Of a DNA stretch of 32,822 bases, positions 1 to 10,605 are shown one piece after another. The notes below the pieces were generated by a model, which did not search any database, had not been told where the DNA came from, and worked only from the letters and a program-made list of their open reading frames with translations. Location: NCBI GenBank assembly GCA_900618795.1, contig UYJD01000006.1, positions 448,360 through 481,181 on the forward strand. Reading direction: 5' to 3'. The number at the start of each line of letters is the position of its first letter. Positions within the stretch are counted from its first letter, which is position 1. Origin of the DNA: Cyanodermella asteris. Lineage: Eukaryota > Ascomycota > Lecanoromycetes > Ostropales > Stictidaceae. Made by a program: the position numbers and the translations under genes.

Positions 1-1501
1 CACGGAGAATACTGTTGTGGAGGACTTCACCGAGGGTGGAATGGCGGAACAGATTCGAGCTTTCGGTAAGGCTCCGCAAGGGGATCTCAGAGGGAGCCAG
101 TGATCCGGACGCCAATCTTGACCGTGCTGGGACAAAGGTGCTTGTATTCCAGGTTAGTATTCGGTGTGTTTTGGTAAGTTGTCCTCAACCATCTGTTTGC
201 GGGTTCAAGGCCACCACGTTATTGATCAACCTTGATAATCTGTTCTTGGCACAACGTTCCTCTGACGATATGACGACAGACTGAGTCAAAATTAGATCTA
301 TTAATTAAGCTAGGATGCAGCGCATAATAAGCCGTCGAATGAACGCTCGAATTTTCGTAGACAGCGACTGTTAGGACGGCGAGGACAGCGATAGCCGAGA
401 AGCACAGTGATTGGAATGGACTAAATTTGGCACGCGAATATCCAGATGTGTGAGGACAACAGCAACAGCAGCAGCAACGCCAGGCACTTTTGTGCTCCGT
501 GCTTCGGTTGGAGTCTCAGAAGGTTCCGTCGGGATGTTGTACAGCAGCTATGAGCGGAAGGTCACGTTGAGGCAAATAAGCCGGGCAACAGCTTTGCCTC
601 ACGTGGAGGAACCCGCGGTCGCACGTTAATGGAAACGAAAGTGCCGGATTGGAGGCTCAGGCTTTGAAGAATGCAAAGCCGGGCAGACATCTGATGCGGC
701 AAAACCCAAACAGGCTGAGGTTGATGCAGACTGCGGCGGCGGCCTGTGAGGCTGACCTGCGCCAGGGCCAACGCTCCTTTTGGAGCCTCCAACATGTTTA
801 TGCCGCCGACTCTGGCCTTACGGCTTCTCTTCGTCTCGTTGGCCGAGTGCAACGCCAGCCCTGTGAGCCATAATCTTTCTGCGAAAACGAGATGTCGTGA
901 GTGCTCCTAGCATAGGCAACGCCATTCGCTAGCCAGTCAGCCAGATCTTGGTAGCTTCTCCCGCCAAGTCGACACCGACGACCACTTCATCTGTTCTGAA
1001 CCAGAATCGCAGGCTGACATCTGCTTCGTCAAAGCATACTGTGACTCTGCTCGTCCGCGATTCCCTATCCACATTCTGATTATGTCCACCAGATGTTCTC
1101 TGACTCGGCCAACTGCCGACACACCGGTAAGGCTCTTATCGGCGTTGGTAACATCTTCCATCAGTGCCCACAGTCGCTATTCCAGCTCCCTGATCTCAGC
1201 CGCATTCCCAGTTATCTTATGTGAAACGGTACGCCTCGCGGCGATTGGTAGGTGCGTATCCTTGAGTCGTGCTCCATGTGTGCAATGGATATATATACCT
1301 GCCGTGGTTCATGGTTCCGGCACCATGTAGAACACAGCGCCCAACACCCTTCATTGAAGTTTTCCCTTTAACATATCAAATTTCAACAGAGAATACACAA
1401 ATCATATTGCTATCCGATCGTGAAACCTCTCTCACAATCACATTATTTTATCTCTCTCCTTTTCCAGTCTCTCCTGTAAAGGACGAGTCACGCCATTCGC
1501 A
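1..1501. other. Intergenic, no firm gene; possible gene tail at left edge
   Basis: No reading frame here looks like a recognised protein. The first 100 bases hold one open frame on the plus strand (reading TENTVVEDFTEGG..., stopping at 101-103) that enters from outside the window and could be the last exon of an upstream gene. It is too short to identify. A short CAG/CAA-rich patch lies at about 461-480. The 1340-1501 stretch is pyrimidine-rich just before the bZIP-like start codon, as is common for fungal promoters and 5' leaders. Confidence 0.4.
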
Positions 1502-2705
1502 ATGGGCAACAGCAGAAGGTCCATCTCGCGATCGCCAGGACCTGGAGGTGCTGATGATGATGATGGGTCGAATGTGTCTGCTTACGAACGCCGCAGGCGA
1601 CAGGTGATCAAGGCACAAAGGTATGCATACCTAGGCTGATGGCCCCTATTAGGCTACTCTGCTTCTCAGGAACTAACGGACCCACTTCTGCACGGCAGAG
1701 ATCGAGTCAACTGACGCTGAGCCAGGAAACATCGTGAACGAAAAGCCGAATACGTCAAAGCTCTGGAACAAGAACTGATCAACATTCGCAACCAAAATAC
1801 GCAGAACATCCAAGAATACGAAAACGAGGTTCGCATGCTGCAAGGCATTCTCATGAGCGCGGGCCTAAATCCACCTCCACGTAGTTCAAGGGTGATACCG
1901 GCTCCAAATTCAGATTTCGATCCTGGAAAGCCGAGTTCCTTTACCGTCAGCAAATTGGCTGGGCCAAGTCAAGCCCTGCACCTTCACGTCCCTGCCTGGA
2001 TGGCCGAGAAGTCTTACGGTGTGGCGGAAGGTTCATCCTCAACCCACCTATCACCCGAGCCAGAAGCATATGTGCCATCTTCGCGGCCCAGTCGATCAGA
2101 CTCGATTGCAGATCAGTTTTCTCCAACGCTATTGGACAAATTCCAAGGCATCAATTTCGTCCTTGGGTAAGTCTTCTCTGCCTGCCACCGCTCCCGGCCT
2201 CCATCTCAATCAACTGACGATGTAGCCTGGAACATCGGTGCATGGAGCACTCAGACATCACGCGGAACCAACTGGGTACGCATTGCCACATGGCGACGCA
2301 CAACTTGCTTGCCTATGCGCCGATTGATCTGGTCGGAGCGGCGACTTGGGAGTGCCCGGGCCAAGCGTTGACAGCCTGCTCGAATGGAGCAACACCGTCC
2401 CCGTGGCAGGAGTTGTGACCCCTGTGCAGGCTTGGCATCGCTTGAAACAACATCCTTTCTTCTCCGTTATGAACGAGGCTATGCTACGGCAGCTGCGCGG
2501 GCTGGTTGAGGATGGAGCCAAATGTTACGGGTAAGTACAGCCTGTCTCTTCGGAACAGCGCCTCCAGCCTGTTTAGCTGACGACGATAGGTATCGATCGA
2601 TTGTTATCAGGCTGACATCTTTGCCGCAGTTATGGCACCGTTATTGACGAGAACATATGGGACTTGGCGTTACAAACGATCATGATGCCAACGACAACCG
2701 CCTGA
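1502..2705 (+). CDS. bZIP-like transcription factor, apparently frameshifted
   Basis: Proposed exons are 1502-1620, 1726-2166, 2226-2530 and 2630-2705, all with GT/AG introns (105, 59 and 99 nt). Exon 1 ends in a basic region that continues across the first intron as KAQRKHRERKAEY, followed by leucine-zipper-like heptads (ALEQELINIRNQ...). This matches a known fungal group of bZIP-like proteins with an RERK core and a long C-terminal domain; the C-terminal landmarks VTPVQAWHRL and CYGYGTVIDENIWDL are visible. The usual basic-region Asn is replaced by Val. The four exons total 941 nt, one short of a multiple of three. Homology-like sequence changes frame inside exon 3 near 2350, so the gene appears to have lost one base. 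Splicing out 2276-2352 would restore the frame (287 aa) but removes a stretch that looks conserved. A nuclear, sequence-specific DNA-binding role is the family expectation; its targets are unknown. Confidence 0.72.
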
Positions 2706-4037
2706 TAATCAGCGTACGTGATTCGAGCATTCTCTGTACCGCATTCAGCCTCGGCGTTTTAGCGACCTCAGGAGGTGGTCATTTGTTTCAAACACACATC
2801 ATAGACTTTCCAGAAGGCGACCAGGGATTTGCTTCAGCTGAGCAATGTTCCTGGCACTTGCCACGTCATAGCACATAGAGATAGTACCTGTAGATTGTTC
2901 AAACCATCGTTTTGCAATACAGTGAACATCAACTCCACAATTGGCTCACACTGCTGCGACTTTGCGCTTCAGCTGGCCCTCCAAGGGTTGCGTGCGTGAG
3001 TTACTGTGCCCGTCTTGGCAGGTGCTTGCTTTTGATGATGGTGATTATGGAATCAGCGCGTGACCGGGCACCCACCACCACACCGCCACATTTTACTAGA
3101 CAGGGAGGGTCACCCCATTTGCAATGATGGTCAGTATCTGCAGTCAGACAGACACTGGAAGTTCTTTGATCTTGCAGCTTGTGGTCGCAACATTGTCAAC
3201 GTTCAGCGGTGAAGAACAATGAAATCTGAAACATGCTGTTTGACAACGGTATGGGGCAAAGCCATCTGCAAAGCATTACCATCTGAATTCGAGATCAAAA
3301 TTCAAGGTATTCCAGCGACCAGCGAGTCGGAGAGTCATCCTCACAGTATCGAGCCTGGAAGAGTCAGGACTGAAGGACCTGTTGGTCAGACAGAACCGTG
3401 TATGCTAGATGCCTTGCGCACTGACTCACACACGCACGTGGTGTATCAAGTCTTCGTCTCAATAACCTTGAAATTGTTCAGTTGGGGAGAGCCGATGCCG
3501 GTGTAAGAGGTTTGGGGCAGTAAGGGTTGCAGAGCACCTCAGCCTTATCGGTACATCGGGGCAGTGGCCGCGAGATCGAGCTCCGCAGCAGAACTGAACC
3601 CACATGCTCATTGCTGAGGATTCTCGACTTCATGCATGGCTTCTGCGCCTCTTCGCCGTTGCACTCGAAGCCCTGGTTGCGCAGTGATGCTCCGGTGTGT
3701 CTTCATAGCCTTCGAAATCCTGTCGGAAATTCCCGCACGCACGGTCTGGCTGTTAGAACCGGCTGCTTGTCGATCTCCGTTTCGGGCTAGAAACGACTGG
3801 GCTAGTGTTCACGACGTGCAGCACTGTTCCAAGGAGAACAAGGTGTGCAGGGAAGAGAAGTTACCGCAGAGGCGTTACAAGCCTCGACGGTCACGTGCTT
3901 GACTCCTCTCCTTCGAGAAGGTCTACGGAACCGCTCTGCCAGACACGTTGGACGTTTCTAAATTTATTGGTGCACTGGACACCAGTCCAGACCTCAAACG
4001 TGAGAATCTTGCTAAATTTACATTCAAGCTGAGTCAA
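2706..4037. other. Intergenic, nothing recognised
   Basis: About 1.3 kb between the bZIP-like gene and the 3' end of the GNAT gene. All open frames are under 100 codons except one at 3948-4343 that lies mostly antisense to the GNAT exon. No repeat, tRNA or transposon fragment was seen. Confidence 0.5.
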
Positions 4038-4975
4038 TCAAATGATTCTCATGTGGCCCATGCTGCCGTCCCAGCTCGCCCACCTGTGCTGCCAGGTCTT
4101 TCCTGGCTCATCTGCCCAGTCGCCGTTCACGGGCCTCCACATCGCGTGGTAATGGAACGGTTCCGGCAAATATTGGGCTGTCATTTGTCTCCATTCGATG
4201 TCGTTTGCTTCTTCGGGCTTTCTCATCACCAGCTCCAGCTCCAGCTTACGCAACCTCTTCAGGCCGCTACCCTGATACAGCAAGAAGCCCAGGTCCGATC
4301 CCTCTATAAACGTCTCCAGCTGGAGCTGGTCGGCACGGCGTAAGGCCCATCTCATCAATTGCAGGCCCAGCCCGCGCTGTCGTGCTGATGGCACGACGGA
4401 CATCCACGAAAGACCTAAAACCAGATCAGCGCTTGCTAGGGCTGCTTCCGTTTCGATACGGTGACCGGCAGGATAAGCGCTAGTCGATCAATATTCAGAA
4501 TGGTCTGAATCGACTCACCGACATGAGGCCTTGCCATCCACTTGATTCGTGGCAGGAAAACACCCCTCGCTACAGTCGCGGCAAATATCGCCCCAGTGCT
4601 CCCAACAGGCCATGCTGGACACTGGATATCGGGCACCTCTGCTGGGAATGGCACGGTTGGCTTCTCGTAAACTCTCCATTGACACGATGCGAGTACTCTC
4701 AGATTCCCGTCACCGCTGTTCTGCCGCTCTTCCGCAATATAAATCCATGTGCTGTGCGGGTCCTCGACGTGCTCCTGCCACATCCGATCCACACTTTCCG
4801 CAAAGGCATCCTGCCGGGGCATAGACTGATCGGGGTCCTTGATATGTGCGCCGAGATCTGTTGGAAACCATATAGCCCAAAAAGCTTCATACGGTGAAGT
4901 GAAGCCCGCCCATTGACAGGCCATGACCGCCTCAAATTCCTCCCTCGTCTCGACGATGCGAATCGGAGATGACAT
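4038..4975 (-). CDS. GNAT-family N-acetyltransferase
   Basis: Two exons, 4975-4519 and 4414-4038, separated by a 104-nt GTGAGT/TTTTAG intron. Spliced length is 834 nt (277 aa). The N-terminal part (from MSSPIRIVETREEFEAVMAC) has the layout of a fungal GNAT family that senses a bulky acceptor. Across the splice the sequence runs MARPHVGLSWMSVVPSARQ then RGLGLQLMRWALRRADQ, which supplies the acetyl-CoA pyrophosphate-binding motif A (R/Q-x-x-G-x-G/A). Next come the strand and helix typical of motif B (LETFIEGSDLGFLLYQGSGL). The enzyme should transfer an acetyl group from acetyl-CoA to an amine; the substrate cannot be told from sequence. Without splicing the first exon stops at 4436 before motif A, so the intron is needed. 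The start is the first ATG of the open frame. It is divergent from the dehydrogenase gene, 983 bp away. Confidence 0.85.
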
Positions 4976-5958
4976 GATGAAATCTGCACTTAGCTATACT
5001 CTTGCAGTCGACGGAAAAAGAACTTTGAATGCCCCGCCTTGGATGCTCTGAAGTTTCGGTGGCAAAGGCAGAGGCCATGTGGTCCCTCAGCCGCAGCTGT
5101 TCAGCTCGGAGTTTAGCCTGCGGCCCTGACCATGGACATTCTGCAGGGATACACGACATGATGAAGGAGATCTGACGCAGACGGACACGGTGTGCGACGC
5201 GAAGAACTGAAGCCGGCTGATCGCGCTGATTGCATGAGTAGCAGCGCAGGGCTCAACGTGCCCGAATGAACAGACTGCTAGAGGCAACACATTTAGTTCA
5301 GTACAGCCATCAACGCGCAGCAAGCTTGAACGCTCGAGTGTGTCTTCACAATCACGACGAGTTATAGCAGGAGCTGCTGTTAGTATTGTGAAGCTTGGCC
5401 TATTTCTGTAGCTGTCAATCGCAGCTGAGAACTTGGCGTGCGGCAATTCCTGCTTGCGGGGCTGAGAGGCAACGCGGAGGGCGTTCCGTCATTTCGAAGT
5501 CCTAATCGTGCTCACAATGAGCAAGTTTTTGAGTGCTATAATACAGCACTCAAGATATAAACAGAGCTTAGCTCCTTTTCGTACGTGAATGCTTCTCAGA
5601 CTCGTCTAACCATCATATGACATTCAGACAGTGGGCTGGGAGAACATGCCAGATGGTCTCCCATTCTCCCGACCATCAGCAGTGGAACTGGGCCCGACAT
5701 CATCATCTTGGACCTTCTTCCCCGCATTCATGATCCTAGCCCGGCAGAAAGCTCTCCACTACATGCGATGGCCATGTCATAGGGGCCTTCAATTCCAGCT
5801 TGATTGTGACGCGTGTGTTGCTTCCATCTGTCGCTTATGTTCCAACTTGAGAGCACTGCTTTATCTCCAGACCTGTAACTCAACCCCCCCAAGCATATTC
5901 CTATATTTTCTGTATGCATCGTTTTTGATCGCTGCTGTTCGATCAAGAGTAAGTCACC
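4976..5958. promoter_or_regulatory. Divergent promoter interval, GNAT / dehydrogenase
   Basis: This 983-bp interval separates two divergently transcribed genes. No coding frame in it is convincing. It contains a TATAAA at 5556-5561 and, overlapping it upstream, a dyad with 9-bp arms (5529-5553). The last 80 bases before the dehydrogenase ATG are pyrimidine-rich, and the start context GTCACCATGT is a good match to a fungal translation start. Confidence 0.4.
5529..5553. repeat. Short inverted repeat beside a TATAAA
   Basis: TTGAGTGCT and AGCACTCAA are exact reverse complements separated by the 7 bases ATAATAC, and TATAAA follows three bases later. The position in a divergent promoter makes a dimeric factor site possible. 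A dyad of this size is expected about once by chance in a window this long, so the functional reading is weak. Confidence 0.3.
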
Positions 5959-7238
5959 ATGTCTATTCCCAACGAAATGAAGGCCCTCCACTACGAGGGC
6001 CCCTTCAAAACCTCCATCCGCAGCATTCCCGCTCCCAAATTCGAACATCCCGACGACGTCCTCGTCAAAGTCACCACCGCCGCAATCTGCGGTTCCGACC
6101 TACACATGTATCAGGGTCGCACAGCCGCACAGCCGGGTCTCGTGTTTGGACACGAGAACATGGGCATCGTTGAAGAGCTCGGGTCCGGTGTGACGCTGCT
6201 CAAAAAGGGCGACCGCGTCGTCATGCCCTTCAACGTCGCTGACGGACGCTGTCGGAACTGCGAAGAGGGCAAGACAGCGTTCTGCACTGGAGTAAATCCC
6301 GGCTTTGCTGGCGGTGCTTTTGGCTACGTTGCGATGGGCCCGTACCAAGGTGGGCAAGCGCAGTACATCAGGGTGCCGTTTGCGGACTTTAACTGTCTGA
6401 AGTTGCCGGCGGGAACGGAGCATGAGGCGGATTTTGCGCTGCTGGGTAAGTCGTTGTCTCCAACAAGCTTGAGCGCGGGTAGACTGACATCCTTTGCAGC
6501 GGACATCTTCCCTACCGGATGGCACGGATTGGTCCTGAGCGGATTCAAGAGCGGGGAGAGCATCGCAGTCTTCGGCGCCGGGCCAGTCGGCTTGATGGCA
6601 GCATACTCTGGCGTTCTCAGGGGAGCGAGCAAAATCTTCGTTGTCGACTCGGTTCCGGAAAGACTGCAGGTCGCCAAGAAGATAGGCTGCATACCAATCA
6701 ACTTCTCCGATGGAGATGCCGTGGATCAGATCCTCGAGCAGAATGGTGGGGAAATGGTTGATAGAGCAATCGATGCCGTCGGCTACCAAGCGGTAGACAA
6801 AAGCGGAAAGGCCGAGGTTCCCAGCGCAGTCCTCGAGTCTTGTATTCGAGTGGTGAGACCAACTGGAGGCCTGGGAATTCCAGGTCTGTATGTTCCGGCA
6901 GATCCTGGAGCGCCGGATGAGAAGAGCGGCAAGGGACAGTTGCTGATCTCGTTTGGCAAGCTCTTTGAAAAGGTAAAGAACTATTATTTGACCTCTGGGG
7001 AAATCAAAGCACTTGGGCTAACAACACGTAGGGCATACATCTCGGTACTGGCCAGTGCAACGTCAAGGCGTATAATCGATACCTTCGAGACATGATCATT
7101 GCGGGGAAAGCAAAGCCGTCTTTTGTGGTCTCACACCATGTCAGCATTGATGATGCGCCAGACGCCTACGTCAAGTTCGACAAGCGCGTGGAGGGTTACA
7201 CAAAGGTACTGATCCATCCAAACGGTCCGCTGTCATGA
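5959..7238 (+). CDS. Zinc-dependent alcohol/formaldehyde dehydrogenase-like (MDR family)
   Basis: Three exons, 5959-6445, 6500-6972 and 7032-7238, with introns of 54 and 59 nt. Spliced protein is 388 aa. The first intron keeps the frame, so a no-intron reading stays open but inserts 18 codons in a conserved stretch; removing it restores EADFALLADIFPTGWHG. Visible features are the catalytic-zinc residues C44 (in CGSDLHMYQGR) and H65-E66 (in GHENMG), cysteines C98, C101 and C109 at the structural-zinc lobe, a glycine-rich FAGGAFGYVAMGPYQGGQAQ loop, and a Rossmann GAGPVG at about 188-193 followed by an acidic residue in VVDSVPERL that favours NAD(H). The long loop and overall pattern resemble glutathione-independent formaldehyde dehydrogenase/dismutase-type enzymes of fungi. 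The exact aldehyde or alcohol substrate is unknown. Cytosolic by default, as no targeting peptide is seen. It converges with the lipase gene. Confidence 0.93.
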
Positions 7239-7334
7239 AGCGAGCGTGTCAAATCATGACGCTACAGACCAGCGCAGCATAGAGAGGTTGATTTCGAGGG
7301 CATCGCGATCACATTTCGCAAAGTCGTTCACAGG

Positions 7335-7340
7335 TTTATT
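7335..7340 (-). terminator. Candidate poly(A) signal of the lipase gene
   Basis: AATAAA on the minus strand, about 130 nt past the lipase stop codon and within the 232-bp gap between the converging dehydrogenase and lipase genes. Fungal poly(A) signals are loose, so this is only a plausible site. Confidence 0.35.
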
Positions 7341-7470
7341 GTGAAGGAAAGGGAATACTTTTTGACGCCAAACGCGTTGTGTGTTATATACGACGGTAAA
7401 TAATATCCGGAAATTGAGAAGCCGTTATGTACATGACGCCTATCATTCGTCGGCTTCATTAGTATTTCAT

Positions 7471-8443
7471 TTATGCCGTGCAGTTGTAATTGAGTCCCGC
7501 ATAGCTGGTGTGTGCAGCGTTGATGAAACCGCCACCGATCGAGTCGTTGCAATCAGCAGGCTCGCTTCCATAGCATCTGTACGTCGTCGCCTCGGAGGGC
7601 GACTCGGCAGACTCCCAGATCTCCGTCCTAGCGTGAACGAAGCCCAAGATGGTCGGGGGCAGCTGCGGCACACCATCGTTGTAATGTGTGACGCGATAGA
7701 AGCTCCCGATATCCGTATCAGAGGACCCGGCCAACTTGTTGATATACTCCGCGTGCAACACGTTTCCGACACGCGGCGAACCGTACGTGTACGCCGCCTT
7801 TGTCTCCTTGAACGCCGGCTTGAGGGATCCGTACGCAAGCTGCGCGATGGCACCGCCGAGACTGTGTCCACTGATGAGGATGCTGTAGCCCGGATGCTTG
7901 GCAAGCTGAGCTGTGAGCGCCTGGACGACCTGGTCGGCGATGGAGTTCCAGGCGCTGAGGAAGCCGAGATGCACAAGGCAGCCGAAACAGTCGTGAACGT
8001 AGCCGGAGATGTAGGGCACGGGCAAGAAGGTGAAGTCGGTCAGCAAGTCCTGGAAGTCGGCGGTGCCAGGGATGCCGAGAATCAATTCTTTGCGCTTGTC
8101 GTCACGGAAGAGCGCGGCTTGCGTGTCGGTGAAGTTCATGTTGAAATATTGGATGTCGGTGCTGCCGTAGTGCGGTTTCTTGCAGGACCCCGTGGCGAGC
8201 TGGCCAGCGGCGTGGGGAAAGGCGGTATAGTGGACTATGCTCTTGTACACCTCGGGGTTGACTGATCAAGCATTAGTCACGACTGGGTCCGCACGTGTGA
8301 TCGGTCTGCTCCTAACTGGGTGTTTTGGTCATGTAGGGCTTAGCATCGGCATCCCGGACAACCACGACGGTCTCCTCGACAGGAGCAGCGACAGCTTGGA
8401 GGGCGAAAAGCCCAAGGGCGATTGACCTGAAACAGAACTGCAT
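7471..8443 (-). CDS. Secreted class 3 lipase / feruloyl-esterase-like hydrolase
   Basis: Two exons, 8443-8317 and 8261-7471, give a 305-aa protein. Exon 1 encodes a classical signal peptide (MQFCFRSIALGLFALQAVAA, likely cut after about residue 20) and a short propeptide-like stretch. The 55-nt intron uses the unusual donor GTTAGG, which is the only GT in the needed phase, a CTAAT branch-like site and a TGATCAG acceptor. The mature part has the alpha/beta-hydrolase class 3 signature: nucleophile Ser176 in ISGHSLGGAIAQ, Asp238 in HYNDGVPQLPP and His293 in INAAHTSYAG, completing the triad. GSPRVGN and paired cysteines fit the Rhizomucor-lipase/FaeA fold. It should hydrolyse esters outside the cell; whether triglyceride or plant phenolic ester is not decidable by eye. 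Reading only the long frame loses the secretion signal. Confidence 0.92.
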
Positions 8444-8504
8444 TTTGGCGGTGACGAGAGGGGTACAGGATCGCAGAGGGGAAGAAACGGAGACAACTTC
8501 ACAA

Positions 8505-8511
8505 TTATATA
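8505..8511 (-). promoter_or_regulatory. TATA box of the lipase gene
   Basis: TATATAA on the minus strand about 62 nt upstream of the lipase ATG, the right distance for a core promoter with a short 5' leader. It also supports the choice of the upstream signal-peptide ATG as the true start. Confidence 0.5.
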
Positions 8512-10042
8512 CAAATGGGCCATGTGCCGAAGCTGAGACCCACGTCTCCAGGTGCTGTGGAGCCGGACTTTGCCAACAACCTCAGACAGCAGATCACCGA
8601 ACCAGCATGCAGAGACGTGCATCAGAATTATGGCTTCAGATTTGTGGTTGCGGGACGCCGGAGATCGTCCTGCATGGCTGTTCTTCGCTTAGAGATCAAG
8701 CTCGAGAAGCGGAGCTTTTTTGCAAGCATGCGATGTGGTACGGTACGAGATAAGTCAGGCCCTGGCAGCTAGGCGAGAGCCACAACCTCCAAGGCTTAAA
8801 GAAGCCATCAGGTGGTCAACAAGATGCATGTGCAAGGGCGTGGAGAACCTCAAAGGAGCGGATCGGCCTCTGAACAACCATGAAATTTTGACGTGCGAGG
8901 TAAAGATCAGCGCAAGTGGTTGGCGTCCCAAGGTTTGTCCGCATAAGCGAATCTAAGACCGGAAACCAAGATGCCGAATTGAGCATCAGCGCCACCGGCT
9001 TAGTGGCTTCGGAGGGCTCTGCGGATGCCTTGTATCTGCAGCCATCCGTCAATGACATGTGGACGAGCATAACTTGCCTAGGGGCTCATGGCAGATATCG
9101 TTTCACATGGCGTATTAAAGTGGTGACCCAGCATCGGGTTCTCGCTGGTGTTTGGCTTGGTACGCTGCTCAAGTCTGTCAGGGCAACAGTCGAGATACAC
9201 AAGGTCGATATGGAGCAGCAGGCATCTTTTCATTGTCCAGAAGAAGATGCGATGTCCGTCCTGCCAATTTCGGGCAGATGCATCGACTCCGTTGATACGT
9301 CGAGGCCGCCCGTCAGCATTTGAGGCGCAACTTCTGGAAAACTGCCCTGGTGGATGACATTATTCGTTTTCTGCAAAGACTGCAAACACAAAATTTGGCA
9401 CGAAGCCACCAGTACCTCTCGGACATTTGGATGAGTGACCGCGGGTGCAAAAACTGAGCGCATCGACCTGCGCATGCAGGCCACAGGCTCAACCAAACGC
9501 GATTTCGAATGTAGGGTACATTGGCGTACAACGCCTTCATGGGGAAAACAAAGAACCGACACTCGGACAGCGCACATCTGGCGACAGCTTTGATAAGAGG
9601 GCCCCATCGCAATAAGGGTGAGCTTTTCTTTCTTTGATTTTGTAGCCACGAGCTCATCAATATCGGCTCCTCGCGACGCTCAAGTCACTGCTCATTTCGC
9701 AATGGGTTTGCAAATTTCCAAGTGAGTTAGAGCTCACACTGAGTGAACCAGACCCCTGTTCACCTAGATATTCACTCTATGGCGCAGTGCTCTAGGCAGC
9801 ACACGTCAATGGAGGCTTGTTGTATTTGCAAAGCAGTATCAATTGTCCCCAGCTTTGGAAAGGTGACTGGCAACCGATGCTGTGCTCGCTAGAGTTGATT
9901 GCTGCCTCCTTCCCTTTTCCGACTCGGACTCCTTTCGGCGCGTGACTTGCAGGCCTACCCGATTTTGCAGCTTCAAATCCTATTTCCGACCTGAACTCGC
10001 TCCTCCAACCTCTCACCCGCAGATCACGGCTTTCCAGACACC
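8512..10042. other. Intergenic, nothing recognised
   Basis: About 1.5 kb upstream of both the lipase gene (minus) and the Cys-rich gene (plus). Open frames of 115-139 codons on both strands overlap each other and show no family resemblance, no consistent splice structure and no signal peptide. The 9900-10040 stretch is C/T-rich, as expected of a promoter and leader for the following plus-strand gene. Confidence 0.45.
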
Positions 10043-10605
10043 ATGTGCATCATTAGGACCACCTTCTGCATCTGCCGTCAGCCAACATGGTCCGAGCCAG
10101 AGAAGTGCGACAGCGAGCTCTCCTTCGAGCATGAGTGGCACTTCTTCAACTACGTCCCTCTCGGCTCCCACACGCGCAGCGGCCTCAATATCAGCTGCGA
10201 CTTGTGCAAAGCCAGGCAGTCACCCAACCAAGTCCCGACCATGATCCCTGGCATGGACGAAGAATCAAAGTGCGCGAAGCATCTGGCCAATATCTGCGGC
10301 TGTAAGGGTCAGGAGAAGCTGAAGAGCAGCGAGGCCGACAACTATAAGGAAGAGGGCTACAAGCTGTATGCGACTCTGGTGCGCCGGAGCGGCACGGCTT
10401 GTAGCAGGCATGATGAATCGGATCAGAATCCAATCAAGCAGGAAGACACGCTCAAGGATATCTTGAGACGTTTAGGTCCGTTTTGTGAGAACCCTGTTTG
10501 AACGAAGGCTTATATCTTGTAGGCGAGGAGTCGCAGTTCGTTACCCGCGCCGAGTTCAACGAGCGTGCCTTGCGGGAAGTTGAACCCACTTGCTCGACGT
10601 ATTAA
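10043..10605 (+). CDS. Small cysteine-rich hypothetical protein
   Basis: Two exons, 10043-10475 and 10523-10605, with a 47-nt GTCCGT/TTGTAG intron, give 171 aa. I do not recognise a named family. The N-terminal half has eight or more cysteines and one histidine in short spacings (MCIIRTTFCICRQ..., CDSELSFEHEW, SCDLCKARQ, CAKHLANICGCKG), suggesting one or two metal-binding knuckles. Short fungal proteins starting MCI(I/V) with a similar Cys pattern are familiar to me as uncharacterised conserved proteins. The C-terminal half is charged and helical in character (KLKSSEADNYKEEGYKLYA). The N-terminus is not a secretion signal, so a secreted effector is unlikely. Splicing replaces a 13-residue frame end with a longer tail ending CSTY and avoids an unsplit donor. 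It has no close neighbour on either side. Confidence 0.65.

Noticed and set aside
461-480. CAG/CAA-rich patch
   Set aside because: Too short and imperfect to call a microsatellite or a polyglutamine coding segment.
7381-8265. 294-codon plus-strand open frame
   Set aside because: Exactly antisense to the lipase exon, which has an intact catalytic triad; the frame is a GC-rich mirror with no domain.
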